A stretch of DNA of 11,937 nucleotides from Deltaproteobacteria bacterium (GTDB taxonomy: Bacteria; Desulfobacterota; Desulfobacteria; Desulfobacterales; JAFDFH01). The first letter of the stretch is position 1. The number at the start of each line of letters is the position of its first letter. The stretch lies in the NCBI GenBank assembly GCA_019309945.1, contig JAFDFH010000039.1, positions 1 to 11,937 on the forward strand, in the 5' to 3' direction. A program made the translations under genes and the position numbers. The notes under the pieces were generated by a model. The model had not been told where the DNA came from, did no database searches, and was given only the letters and a program-made list of their open reading frames with translations. Shown here in pieces: positions 1 to 7,523 of this stretch.

Positions 1-1641
1 CTAAAAAAATTGGCCCCGGAGGATCTTGCCGTCCTGCGGGAAAATGACCATGCCGGGGTGGGTGTGGCTGCAGGGGTTCTGCTTGGCTTGATATTGTTTA
101 GCTTTGGCCTCAATTTTGTCCAGGTGATGTTAATGGAATACACCGGCCAGATGATTATGCACGACCTGAGGGTTCACCTTTTTAATCATATTCAGAGTCT
201 GTCGGTCGCTTTTTTTACCCGAAATCCAGTCGGGCGTCTGGTAACACGGGTGACCAATGATGTTCAAAACATGCATGAACTTTTCACTTCCGTTATTGTT
301 TTTCTTTTCAAGGACCTTTTTTTACTGATCGGAATCGCGGTTGTTCTACTGAGCATCAACTGGAAACTGGCACTGGTTTCATTTACAGTGCTGCCCTTTG
401 TACTTTATGCATCTTTTAAATTTTCAAGCCTGGCACGAGATGCTTTCAGAGTGCTGAGGATTAAGATTGCGGAGATCAATACTCATTTTTCTGAAACCAT
501 CGGCGGGATCGAAGTGATTCAGGTGTTCAGGCAGGAAAAAAATAATTACCGTCATTTTAAAAATTTGAATCATGAAAACTACTTGGCCGGGATGTGGCAG
601 ATTCGGATTTTCGCCGTATTTATGCCCATCATCGAACTTTTGGGTTTGGTTTCCATTGCTGTTGTTATCTTTTACGGCGGGGGAGGCGTTCTGTCCGAAA
701 AGATAAGCCTTGGCGCGTTGGTGGCGTTCATCTTTTACATGCGGATGTTTTTCAGGCCGATCAGAGACATCGCTGAAAAATACAATGTCATGCAAAATGC
801 CATGGCATCTGCGGAAAGATTATTTTTACTACTTGATAACACGGACAAACTGCCCCTGCCTGTTTCCGGAGGTAAGCCGGATCTTGAATCCGGCGTGCCG
901 GTTATGGAAAAAATTACGGAACTTGTGATGGAAGACGTTTCATTCCACTATATTGAAGGTGAAACGGTTTTAAAAGGAATTTCGTTGCGTGTCCGTGCAG
1001 GGGGATCGATCGCGCTGGTGGGTCCCACCGGTTCAGGAAAAACTTCGCTGATCAACCTTATTCCCCGGTTTTATGATCCGTCCATGGGGCGGGTGCTGAT
1101 CAACGGGCATGATATCAGAAATATAGATATTTCTGTTTTAAGGTCAAAGATGGCCCTGGTGATGCAGGAGCCGTTTTTATTTTCCGAAAGCATCAGAAAC
1201 AATATTGTCCAGGGGAATCTAAACCTTTCGGAAGAAGCGATTGCCCACATTATAAAGGCCTCAAATTGCGAACCTCTTTTAAGCCGGCTGCCCGATGGAC
1301 TGGATACCGTCCTCGCTGAAAGAGGCGCATCAATTTCAAGTGGTGAACGCCAGTTGATTTCCATTGCCAGAGCCTTTGCAAGGGATCCGGACCTTATTTT
1401 ACTCGATGAGGCAACGTCATATATCGACTCAGAGACAGAGCGCAAGATTCAAGCGGCCCTTTTTAATCTGATGAAAAACAGAACGTCTATTATTATTGCC
1501 CACCGTCTTTCAACAGCTCGTATCGCCGATAACATCATCGTGATCAACCGGGGGCAAATCATCGAGACCGGCACCCATGATGAATTAATGCAAAGCAAAG
1601 GCTTTTATTTTAGACTTAATCAGCTGCAAAATGGTCTGTAG
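1..1641 (+). CDS. ABC exporter half-transporter (permease-ATPase fusion), 5'-truncated
   Basis: Membrane exporter subunit with a fused transmembrane domain and ATPase, of the MsbA/MdlB/YheH-like type. The frame is open to the left window edge, so the true start is outside; the TTG at 10 is not a credible start. About 546 residues remain of the usual 580-600, so the first membrane helix is probably missing. Counting from codon 10, hydrophobic segments lie near residues 17-42, 92-116, 120-136, 199-226 and 233-251. The nucleotide-binding domain follows: Walker A GPTGSGKTS at 338-346, Q-loop Gln386, signature ISSGERQ near 442-448 (SSGE instead of the canonical LSGGQ), Walker B LILLDE at 462-467 with catalytic Glu467, and H-loop His498. 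The active site therefore looks intact. The GERQLISIARA stretch resembles heterodimeric exporters, so a partner subunit may lie upstream (inference). Substrate unknown. I see no convincing terminator after the stop. Confidence 0.93.
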   Translation, partial: LKKLAPEDLAVLRENDHAGVGVAAGVLLGLILFSFGLNFVQVMLMEYTGQMIMHDLRVHLFNHIQSLSVAFFTRNPVGRLVTRVTNDVQNMHELFTSVIVFLFKDLFLLIGIAVVLLSINWKLALVSFTVLPFVLYASFKFSSLARDAFRVLRIKIAEINTHFSETIGGIEVIQVFRQEKNNYRHFKNLNHENYLAGMWQIRIFAVFMPIIELLGLVSIAVVIFYGGGGVLSEKISLGALVAFIFYMRMFFRPIRDIAEKYNVMQNAMASAERLFLLLDNTDKLPLPVSGGKPDLESGVPVMEKITELVMEDVSFHYIEGETVLKGISLRVRAGGSIALVGPTGSGKTSLINLIPRFYDPSMGRVLINGHDIRNIDISVLRSKMALVMQEPFLFSESIRNNIVQGNLNLSEEAIAHIIKASNCEPLLSRLPDGLDTVLAERGASISSGERQLISIARAFARDPDLILLDEATSYIDSETERKIQAALFNLMKNRTSIIIAHRLSTARIADNIIVINRGQIIETGTHDELMQSKGFYFRLNQLQNGL

Positions 1642-1855
1642 ACTTCATGATCCCAGGGGTGCTTTTTTTTGTCTGACAACAATTTAAAAAGACAATAAAA
1701 AGAAATAAATTTTTATTGCCATATCCAATTTCCCATGATATGGGACAAAACTCAAAACTCAAGATTTTGATTTTTAACAGAAAGTTGCGGTTGCCAGAAT
1801 ATATTTTAGTTTGACAACTTTGATGGGTAAAAAATGGATTCAATTATAAGGGAGC

Positions 1856-1875
1856 CCGGGTGATAATCACCCCGG
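1856..1875. promoter_or_regulatory. Palindrome in the fhs leader
   Basis: GGGTGATAATCACCC at 1858-1872 has perfect 7-bp arms around one central base. Outer CC (1856-1857) and GG (1874-1875) can extend it past one unpaired C. It ends 45 bp before the fhs ATG, so it could be an operator or a leader hairpin. A perfect -35-like TTGACA lies at 1811-1816, but the hexamer 17 bp downstream (ATGGAT) is a poor -10. The rest of the 279-bp gap is AT-rich, with weak inverted repeats TCCCAT/ATGGGA (1731-1745) and TCAAAA/TTTTGA (1752-1770). No gene is visible there. Function of the palindrome is inferred. Confidence 0.45.
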
Positions 1876-1904
1876 TTTCTATGGTTGTTAACCAAATACA
1901 CGAA

Positions 1905-1911
1905 GAGGAGG
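1905..1911 (+). promoter_or_regulatory. Ribosome binding site of fhs
   Basis: GAGGAGG lies 9 nt before the ATG at 1921. It is a near-ideal Shine-Dalgarno sequence, fixes the start codon and suggests strong translation. Confidence 0.85.
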
Positions 1912-1920
1912 ATTAGATAG

Positions 1921-3684
1921 ATGGCTTACAATGCAGTAGAAATGGCTGACTGGCAGATTTCCGAAGCAGCAGAAAAAAATATGCCGACGCCAGAAGAATG
2001 GAGAGACAAACTGGGACTTACAAAGGAAGAGGTCCTTCCCATGGGCAGGCTGTCCAAACTTGATTTTTTAAAAATTATTGACCGCCTGCAAGACAAACCC
2101 GACGGCAAATACATCGAGGTTACCGCCATCACCCCAACCCCCTTGGGTGAAGGTAAAAGTACCACATCCCTTGGGTTGATGGAAGGTCTGGGGGCACGTG
2201 GGAAAAACGTTGGCGGCGCCCTTAGGCAGCCCTCCGGGGGACCCACTATGAACGTTAAGGGAACCGCGGCCGGCGGCGGTAATTCCCTTTTGATTCCCAT
2301 GACCGAATTTTCTCTGGGATTAACCGGTGACATCAACGACATCATGAATGCTCACAACCTGGCCATGGTGGCATTGACCGCCCGTATGCAGCACGAACGC
2401 AATTACAACGACGAACAGCTGCAAAGACTCACCGCTATGCGCCGTTTCAACATCGATCCCACCCGTGTGGAACTGGGCTGGATCATGGATCTTTGTGCCC
2501 AGTCCTTGAGAAATATCGTTATCGGCATGGGGGGTCGTTTCGACGGGTTTACCATGCAGTCCAAATTCGGGATTGCCGTGGGGTCTGAATGCATGGCGAT
2601 TCTTTCCATTATCAAGGATCTGGCGGACCTGAGGCAACGATTGGACGATATTACCCTGGCCTTTGACAAGAGCGGCAATCCGGTGACCACTGGTGATCTG
2701 GAAGTGGGCGGCGCCATGACCGCATTCATGCGCAACACTATTAACCCCACGCTTATGTCTACAGCGGAATATCAGCCATGCATGGTTCATGCCGGGCCCT
2801 TTGCCAACATTGCTGTCGGCCAGTCATCCATCATTGCCGACCGGGTAGGGCTGAAGTTGTTTGACTACCATGTTACTGAGAGTGGGTTTGCGGCGGATAT
2901 CGGTTTCGAGAAATTCTGGAACGTTAAATGCCGGTTCAGCGGTTTGAAACCCCACGTATCCGTCTTGACCAGCACCATCCGGGCACTCAAGATGCATGGT
3001 GGCGGACCCAAGGTTGTAGCCGGCAAGGCCCTTCCTGATGAATACCAGAAAGAGAATCTGGAACTCCTGGAAAAGGGCTGTGAGAACATGGTTCACCATA
3101 TTAATACCATCAGAAAATCCGGTATAAATCCGGTGGTGTGTGTCAATCGCTTCTATACGGATACGGATGCCGAAGTTGCGATAGTTAAGAAACACGCCGA
3201 AGCAGCCGGTGCCCGATGTGCGGAGTCGAATCACTGGCTATCGGGTGGTGAGGGTGCGCTGGAACTTGCCGATGCCGTTAGCGATGCATGCGAGGAAGAA
3301 GGCGACTTCAAGTTCCTGTATCCCATCGAAATGAAACTGAGGGACCGTGTGGACATGATTGCCAAAGAAGTTTATGGGGCGGACGGTGTAACCTGGAGCC
3401 CTGAGGCTGAAGCCAAGGCCAAGATGCTCGAAGACGATCCCAAGTATGCCGATTATGCCACCATGATGGTCAAGACGCACCTGAGCCTGACCCATGATCC
3501 GGTCATTAAGGGTGTTCCCAAGGGCTGGACCATTCCCATCAATAACGTGCTGATCTATTCCGGAGCCAAATTTCTCTGTCCTTGCGCCGGAACCATCAGC
3601 CTCATGCCGGGGACGAGTTCGAGTCCGGCTTTCAGAAAGATCGATGTGGATGTCAACACCGGTAAAGTAAGCGGATTGTTCTAA
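1921..3684 (+). CDS. fhs: Formate--tetrahydrofolate ligase
   Basis: Cytoplasmic enzyme that joins formate to tetrahydrofolate using ATP to give 10-formyl-THF. In anaerobes it is the entry step of the Wood-Ljungdahl methyl branch, or runs in reverse during acetate oxidation. Visible signatures: the ATP-binding loop TPTPLGEGKSTT at residues 71-82; RQPSGGPT followed by KGTAAGGGN; LTGDINDIMNAHNLA; and RALKMHGGG from residue 354. The protein is 587 residues, longer than the roughly 556-560 of typical acetogen enzymes. The first PROSITE-type motif is normally KGGAAGGGY, so Thr and Asn replace Gly and Tyr here, marking a divergent subfamily. The start is supported by GAGGAGG 9 nt upstream. The gene stands alone between a palindromic leader and a strong terminator, so it is probably transcribed as a single gene. 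The next folate-pathway genes are not in the window. Identity is secure; the direction of flux is inferred. Confidence 0.97.
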   Translation: MAYNAVEMADWQISEAAEKNMPTPEEWRDKLGLTKEEVLPMGRLSKLDFLKIIDRLQDKPDGKYIEVTAITPTPLGEGKSTTSLGLMEGLGARGKNVGGALRQPSGGPTMNVKGTAAGGGNSLLIPMTEFSLGLTGDINDIMNAHNLAMVALTARMQHERNYNDEQLQRLTAMRRFNIDPTRVELGWIMDLCAQSLRNIVIGMGGRFDGFTMQSKFGIAVGSECMAILSIIKDLADLRQRLDDITLAFDKSGNPVTTGDLEVGGAMTAFMRNTINPTLMSTAEYQPCMVHAGPFANIAVGQSSIIADRVGLKLFDYHVTESGFAADIGFEKFWNVKCRFSGLKPHVSVLTSTIRALKMHGGGPKVVAGKALPDEYQKENLELLEKGCENMVHHINTIRKSGINPVVCVNRFYTDTDAEVAIVKKHAEAAGARCAESNHWLSGGEGALELADAVSDACEEEGDFKFLYPIEMKLRDRVDMIAKEVYGADGVTWSPEAEAKAKMLEDDPKYADYATMMVKTHLSLTHDPVIKGVPKGWTIPINNVLIYSGAKFLCPCAGTISLMPGTSSSPAFRKIDVDVNTGKVSGLF

Positions 3685-3707
3685 AAATAGCATTTCAAGA
3701 ATCATTC

Positions 3708-3745
3708 AACTGGGCCCGGAGATATTTTTCGGGCCCAGTTTTTTT
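3708..3745 (+). terminator. Intrinsic terminator of fhs
   Basis: Perfect 11-bp stem AACTGGGCCCG (3708-3718) / CGGGCCCAGTT (3730-3740) with an 11-nt loop, followed by T3741-3745, giving a run of seven T counting the end of the stem. It begins 24 bp after the fhs stop. Confidence 0.93.
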
Positions 3746-3826
3746 GTGCTCCAAGATCCAAACCGGACGAAGGGGAAACAAAAAGGCTGTTTTTTATCTG
3801 TCTGGTTATCCGGTTTGTTCCAGAGC

Positions 3827-4098
3827 GTAACTTCTTAATATGTTCCGGTAGGCCCGCTACGCCATCCGCTAATTTTTTTCAATACGGCCAAAACTTGCCC
3901 TTAAGGGCGGCTAACAGTGCCCCGCGCACGGGATCTAAAATGAGTGTGTTGCTTAGCACAAACAGGTTACAATCAACAATTTATGCTGTTCGGGTCACTG
4001 TAAGCCGCCCTAAACGGCTTCAAACAGTTGCCCGTTTTGAAAAAAAAGACCGGATGACTCCGCTGGTATGCTTAACCATAAGTTTTTTGAGATGTTAC
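3827..4098. repeat. MITE-like element, copy 1 of the 272-bp family
   Basis: A 272-bp non-coding unit, about 93% identical (19 differences by eye) to 7593-7863. Ends are GTAACTTCTTAA and TTGAGATGTTAC, imperfect terminal inverted repeats. Flanks TCCAGAGC (3819-3826) and TCCAGAGA (4099-4106) match at 7 of 8 positions, as expected for an 8-bp target duplication. Internal arms AGGGCGGCTAACAGTG and CACTGTAAGCCGCCCT are inverted copies, so the whole unit can fold back on itself. GTAA termini with 8-bp duplications are known for the IS66 family, so an IS66-type transposase may mobilise it (inference). An open frame at 3895-4119 inside it runs past the element end and has no ribosome binding site; I do not regard it as a gene. 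The element fills most of the 555-bp gap after fhs. Confidence 0.85.
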
Positions 4099-4130
4099 TC
4101 CAGAGACGATCGCTATTAAATGAAAATAAC

Positions 4131-4219
4131 TTGCCACCCAAAGCGCAACATACTAAATACCAATCATCTGCAGAATCCGACTTTGAACGAATTTATTAAA
4201 ACCGGCGTGCCGGGATTTT
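4131..4219 (+). promoter_or_regulatory. Leader of the radical SAM gene: weak promoter and hairpin
   Basis: TTGCCA at 4131-4136 is 5/6 of a -35; 17 bp later TAAATA (4154-4159) is only 3/6 of a -10. A hairpin AAAACCGGC / GCCGG..TTTT spans 4198-4219, with 5 GC pairs, a 2-nt loop and a small bulge, ending 20 bp before the ATG at 4240. No good Shine-Dalgarno sequence is visible before that ATG, only GGA near 4229-4231. The role is a guess: weak promoter plus a structured leader. Confidence 0.3.
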
Positions 4220-4239
4220 AAAAATAATGGATTTCAATA

Positions 4240-5829
4240 ATGCGTTTTCTACTTGTAAACCCCTATTATCCCGTGTCTGAAACACCTTCGCCCCCTTTGG
4301 GACTGGCTTTTCTGGCGGCGGCCCTTGAGGCGGCGGGTGCAGAAGTAAAACTACTCGATTTTGTTGTCTTTCCATACACCAAAAGCAGCTTTGAGGCCGT
4401 CCTGAAAGAATTCGCCCCGCGTTTTGTAGGAATGACAGCCGTGACCATGACATTTGATCATGCCATTCAGATCATCCAAGACGTCAAGCAAATAAATGCG
4501 GATATCTTGACGGTGATGGGCGGTCCCCATGTCACCTTTTGTGCAAAAACAACAATGGAGGCGTTTCCGGAATTGGATTTTATTGTGCTGGGTGAAGGCG
4601 AAGCGACCATTGTGGAATTGGCAGAAGCGTCAGGGAAGAAGTGTGCGTGGAATAAAGTAAAGGGTATCGTTTATCGTGATGGGGCCGACATTGTCCATAC
4701 CGGCATCAGAAAACCGGTGGCGGATTTAGATTCGCTTCCTTTGCCCGCACGGCATCAGGTCCCGTTAGGGCGATACCGAGCACTGGGCATGCCCATCAGC
4801 ATGACTACCAGCCGGGGATGCCCGTTTAAATGTATATTCTGTGTAGGGCGAAAAATGGTGGGCCCCAGGGTGCGGTATTGGAGCCCTGCAAAAATTGTCG
4901 ATGAGATGGAATATGTTAATACCCTTAATTTCCATCAAATCAACATTGCCGACGATCTGTTTACGGCCGACAATCGACACTGCCTGGCGGTTTGCGATGA
5001 GATCGTAAACAGGAAACTCGAGATAAATTGGACTGCTTTTGCACGAGTGGACACGGTTTCAAAAAAACTGGTGGATAAGCTGAAGGAAGCCGGCTGTCAT
5101 ACCCTAAGCTTTGGAGTGGAATCGGCCAATGAAAAAATTCTCAGGACGATACAAAAGGGGATCTCCCTCAACCAGGTAATAGATGCCGTTACCCTTTGCA
5201 CTGCAGCCGGTATAACACCTCAGGTCTCGTTTATTCTCGGTCTTCCAGGTGAAACGCCGGAAACATTGAAGGAGACAGTCGATTTCGGGAAAAGACTCAA
5301 AACGATGGGTGTCCACCATGGTTTTCATCTTCTGGTGCCGTTTCCTGGAACCGAGGTGCGGGAGAAAAGTGAGAGTTACGGAATCCGGATTCTTTCCAAT
5401 GACTGGTCGGAATATCATGCCAACAGGGCAATTGTAGAAACACCTACGGTCAATCGGAAGATGCTCGATGATATTGTGGTCGAGTGGGAAAACAAGTTTG
5501 ACGAATGGCTCGGAGAAATTAAGCGGAGGATGGAATCGGGGGAAGCCACACCGGAGGAGGCCTGGCAGTTACAGCGCCTTGAACATACGGTCCTCATTTA
5601 CGATCTGATGATGGGAAGTATTCTCGAGCAAAAAGGTTTCTGGCACAGTGGCGACCAGCCCGTATCTCAGCGGGAAGCCTTCAAAGTCCTTGTCGGCCGG
5701 ATCGAACGTTCAACCCAATATACGCAACAACAAATCGTGCACACATTGGATTTTGCCATAACGTCGGGAAATTTAAGATACGTTCAAAGAAACGGGGCAA
5801 GCCGGTGGGAATGGGTCGATTTTTTATAG
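4240..5829 (+). CDS. B12-binding domain radical SAM protein
   Basis: Predicted cytoplasmic iron-sulfur enzyme of the cobalamin-binding radical SAM superfamily (529 residues). The N-terminal Rossmann-like B12-binding region (about 1-160) shows NPYYP, PSPPLGLAFLAAALEAAG, MGGPHVTF and LGEGEATIVEL. The usual DxHxxG cobalamin ligand motif is not evident. The radical SAM core carries C194-x3-C198-x2-C201 (SRGCPFKCIFC) for the [4Fe-4S] cluster and SAM, then FGVESANEKILRTIQKG and FILGLPGETPETL, typical of this BchE-like class. A tail of about 100 residues (from about 430) is rich in Glu, Gln and Arg, and I do not recognise it. Substrate unknown; methylase, ring-forming or rearrangement chemistry are all possible. 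Its stop overlaps that of agmatinase by 6 bp, tail to tail. There is no strong ribosome binding site, but the MRFLLVNPYYP start fits the family. Confidence 0.9.
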   Translation: MRFLLVNPYYPVSETPSPPLGLAFLAAALEAAGAEVKLLDFVVFPYTKSSFEAVLKEFAPRFVGMTAVTMTFDHAIQIIQDVKQINADILTVMGGPHVTFCAKTTMEAFPELDFIVLGEGEATIVELAEASGKKCAWNKVKGIVYRDGADIVHTGIRKPVADLDSLPLPARHQVPLGRYRALGMPISMTTSRGCPFKCIFCVGRKMVGPRVRYWSPAKIVDEMEYVNTLNFHQINIADDLFTADNRHCLAVCDEIVNRKLEINWTAFARVDTVSKKLVDKLKEAGCHTLSFGVESANEKILRTIQKGISLNQVIDAVTLCTAAGITPQVSFILGLPGETPETLKETVDFGKRLKTMGVHHGFHLLVPFPGTEVREKSESYGIRILSNDWSEYHANRAIVETPTVNRKMLDDIVVEWENKFDEWLGEIKRRMESGEATPEEAWQLQRLEHTVLIYDLMMGSILEQKGFWHSGDQPVSQREAFKVLVGRIERSTQYTQQQIVHTLDFAITSGNLRYVQRNGASRWEWVDFL

Positions 5830-6693
5830 GCAATACACAAAAATCTTGGTCGCAATTTTTGCAGCGGTGAACTCAGATACATGCGAGCCTTCGATTTTGC
5901 TCAGCTCGGTGATATCCGCCGCGACAACCTTCCTTTTTTGGCCGACTGTTTTTATCAGGTCGACAAGCTGTCTGTAAGAGAGCCCACCGGGTTCGGGAGT
6001 GCCTGTTCCGGGTAACACCGAGGGATCGAGTCCGTCCAGATCGATGGTAAGGTAAACCTTTTCAGGGAGCCCATTGACGGCCCGGTTTATCCATTTATGA
6101 TCTCCGGGATCGATATCGTGGGCAAAAACAGGCTTTAAATTGCGGCGCTTTATATAATCGGCTTCCGCTTGTGAAAAAGAGCGAATTCCCACCTGGACAA
6201 AGGGTATTTTTATATCTTCCGCCACCCTTCGCATGACACAGGCATGGTTATATTTACTGCCCTTCCACTCTTCTCTCAAATCAAGATGGGCGTCAACCTG
6301 CAGTACGCCGATATCCGGATGAATTTTTGACGCGGCCATGATGGGCCCTATGGATATGGCGTGGTCGCCGCCGATCGATAAAAGAAATAGACGTTTGGAA
6401 AGAATAGCTGCGGCCGCTTTTTGCATTGCCATGACCGCCTTTTCAGGGTCATTTGAAAGGGACAGCGGCGCTAACGTGTGGATTTTAAGAGAGCTCCAGT
6501 CAATGAGGGTCTCTTCGTCGATGGATTCCAGCTGGAGGGATGCATCCAGGATGTGGTAAGGTCCCTTTCCGCTGCCGGTCCCATAGGACGGTGCATTTTC
6601 ATAACCGATCGGCAAGATAACGATCCTGGCCGTGTCGATGCCCGGGACCTGGATTTCGTTTCCGCCAAAAGGAATATAGCTGTGCTGGTCCAT
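5824..6693 (-). CDS. speB: Agmatinase (ureohydrolase)
   Basis: Cytoplasmic manganese enzyme that hydrolyses agmatine to putrescine and urea. The 289-residue length is normal for the family. Metal ligands are all visible: GGDHA with His111, DAHLD with Asp134, His136 and Asp138, and DLDGLD with Asp218 and Asp220. LPGTGTPEPGGL follows the last pair, as expected. The upstream gene on the same strand makes agmatine, which favours agmatinase over arginase, guanidinobutyrase or formiminoglutamase. The ATG lies only 5 bp from the edge of the 143-bp element. The only Shine-Dalgarno-like sequence, GGATGGG (minus strand, 6703-6709, 9 nt before ATG), is inside that element. The 3' end overlaps the radical SAM gene by 6 bp with no visible terminator. 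The exact substrate is inferred from context. Confidence 0.92.
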   Translation of the reverse strand: MDQHSYIPFGGNEIQVPGIDTARIVILPIGYENAPSYGTGSGKGPYHILDASLQLESIDEETLIDWSSLKIHTLAPLSLSNDPEKAVMAMQKAAAAILSKRLFLLSIGGDHAISIGPIMAASKIHPDIGVLQVDAHLDLREEWKGSKYNHACVMRRVAEDIKIPFVQVGIRSFSQAEADYIKRRNLKPVFAHDIDPGDHKWINRAVNGLPEKVYLTIDLDGLDPSVLPGTGTPEPGGLSYRQLVDLIKTVGQKRKVVAADITELSKIEGSHVSEFTAAKIATKIFVYCL

Positions 6694-6698
6694 TATTT

Positions 6699-6841
6699 AG
6701 TGCCCATCCAGAAACGGTCTTTTTGCCCGATCTCTACGTTATGCTCAAAATTTTATCCTCGGAATATCAACTATATGCCTGCGGTAAAATTTTTCGCAGG
6801 CCTTGATCTCGAACAAAAATCCTCGTTTCTGGACGGACACT
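6699..6841. repeat. MITE-like element, copy A of the 143-bp family, between the decarboxylase and speB
   Basis: 143-bp non-coding unit, the same length as 11154-11296 and about 83% identical (25 differences by eye). Termini AGTGCCCATCCAGAAACG and CGTTTCTGGACGGACACT are inverted repeats with 2 mismatches in 18. It is flanked by a perfect 4-bp duplication ATTT (6695-6698 and 6842-6845). It contains a perfect CCTGCG/CGCAGG hairpin and looks able to fold over its full length. It lies between two genes of one operon and would be transcribed with them. Removing it and one ATTT restores a TAATG stop/start overlap. Confidence 0.88.
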
Positions 6842-7385
6842 ATTTAACGAAAACGGCAGCGGCAAGCACCGTTGTCCAGAGTTTGCCTTCAGACCCGAGC
6901 GCGGCCTGGCTGAAATGCTGGGATTCTACGATTTTTCCGCTCATTTTATAGACTTCACGCCGTTCATCATAGTCCTTATCCGGGTCGAATTCGACGCCCA
7001 GGGTATTGGCCAGCATGGACGCGGCAAGGTCTTCAGCATATTCACCGGCTTCGAGTTCGGTCTGTCCGAAGCCGTGATGTTCGGAAAGATAACCGTATTG
7101 TCCACTTTCCGCCGGCAGTGCCAGACCGATACTTGCCACGATTCTTCGGCCAGGTTCATTAATCTGTTCCTTTGACATGACACAATGGACCACCTCACCA
7201 GGTTCAAGGTATGTCAGTCCGTTTTCAATATCTACGATTTTACACTCGGGTGGGAATATTGATGAAACCATGACCAAATTCAGATGGGCGATCGATGCGT
7301 TGCGCAGAGCAAGCTCAAACGACGCTAATTTTTCTTTATCAACGCCAACCCCCTTAGTGAAAAACATACATCTTGGAATATACAT
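6840..7385 (-). CDS. pdaD: Pyruvoyl-dependent arginine decarboxylase
   Basis: Decarboxylates arginine to agmatine, the substrate of the agmatinase encoded just downstream. The proenzyme cleaves itself, and the new N-terminal serine becomes a pyruvoyl cofactor. The cleavage motif is VSSIFPPEC: self-cleavage is expected between Ser41 and Ser42 by analogy with the SSIMPPEA site of the Methanocaldococcus enzyme. Downstream, YLSEHHG (100-106) is probably the segment with the catalytic acid, and AAAVFVK ends the protein near the family's normal C-terminus. At 181 residues the length is usual. GAAGGGG lies shortly before the ATG and supports the start. The TAG stop is unusual: T comes from the target duplication and AG from the end of the inserted 143-bp element. 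The gene forms an operon with speB, making a complete arginine-to-putrescine route. Confidence 0.92.
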   Translation of the reverse strand: MYIPRCMFFTKGVGVDKEKLASFELALRNASIAHLNLVMVSSIFPPECKIVDIENGLTYLEPGEVVHCVMSKEQINEPGRRIVASIGLALPAESGQYGYLSEHHGFGQTELEAGEYAEDLAASMLANTLGVEFDPDKDYDERREVYKMSGKIVESQHFSQAALGSEGKLWTTVLAAAVFVK

Positions 7386-7442
7386 GACCCACCCCTTCTC
7401 ACAAATAGAATTTTATCTTCATCATTCGATTGAACAGGCGAA

Positions 7443-7471
7443 TAAGTAATTGCAAGCGGACCTTTTGTCAA
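7443..7471 (-). promoter_or_regulatory. Possible promoter of the pdaD-speB operon
   Basis: On the minus strand a perfect TTGACA (7466-7471) is followed after 17 bp by TACTTA (7443-7448), a poor -10. The perfect palindrome AATGATCATT lies just upstream at 7477-7486. Only the -35 is convincing. Confidence 0.3.
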
Positions 7472-7523
7472 TTATAAATGATCATTGACCCCTTAGTTTG
7501 TTGCTTTTTTTGTCACCCATGGG

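Noticed and set aside
1642..1672. T-run after the ABC exporter as a terminator
   Set aside because: The eight T are not preceded by a stem of useful length.
1616..1843. Minus-strand 75-residue open frame after the ABC exporter
   Set aside because: AT-rich, low-complexity, no ribosome binding site; fits chance in a leader region.
3895..4119. 74-residue open frame in the first 272-bp element, similar to one at 7574-7855
   Set aside because: Similarity is explained by the repeated DNA. The frames start and end outside the element, have no ribosome binding site and differ at many codons.
6478..6951. Plus-strand 157-residue open frame
   Set aside because: It runs antisense through speB, the 143-bp element and the end of pdaD, which are all better supported.
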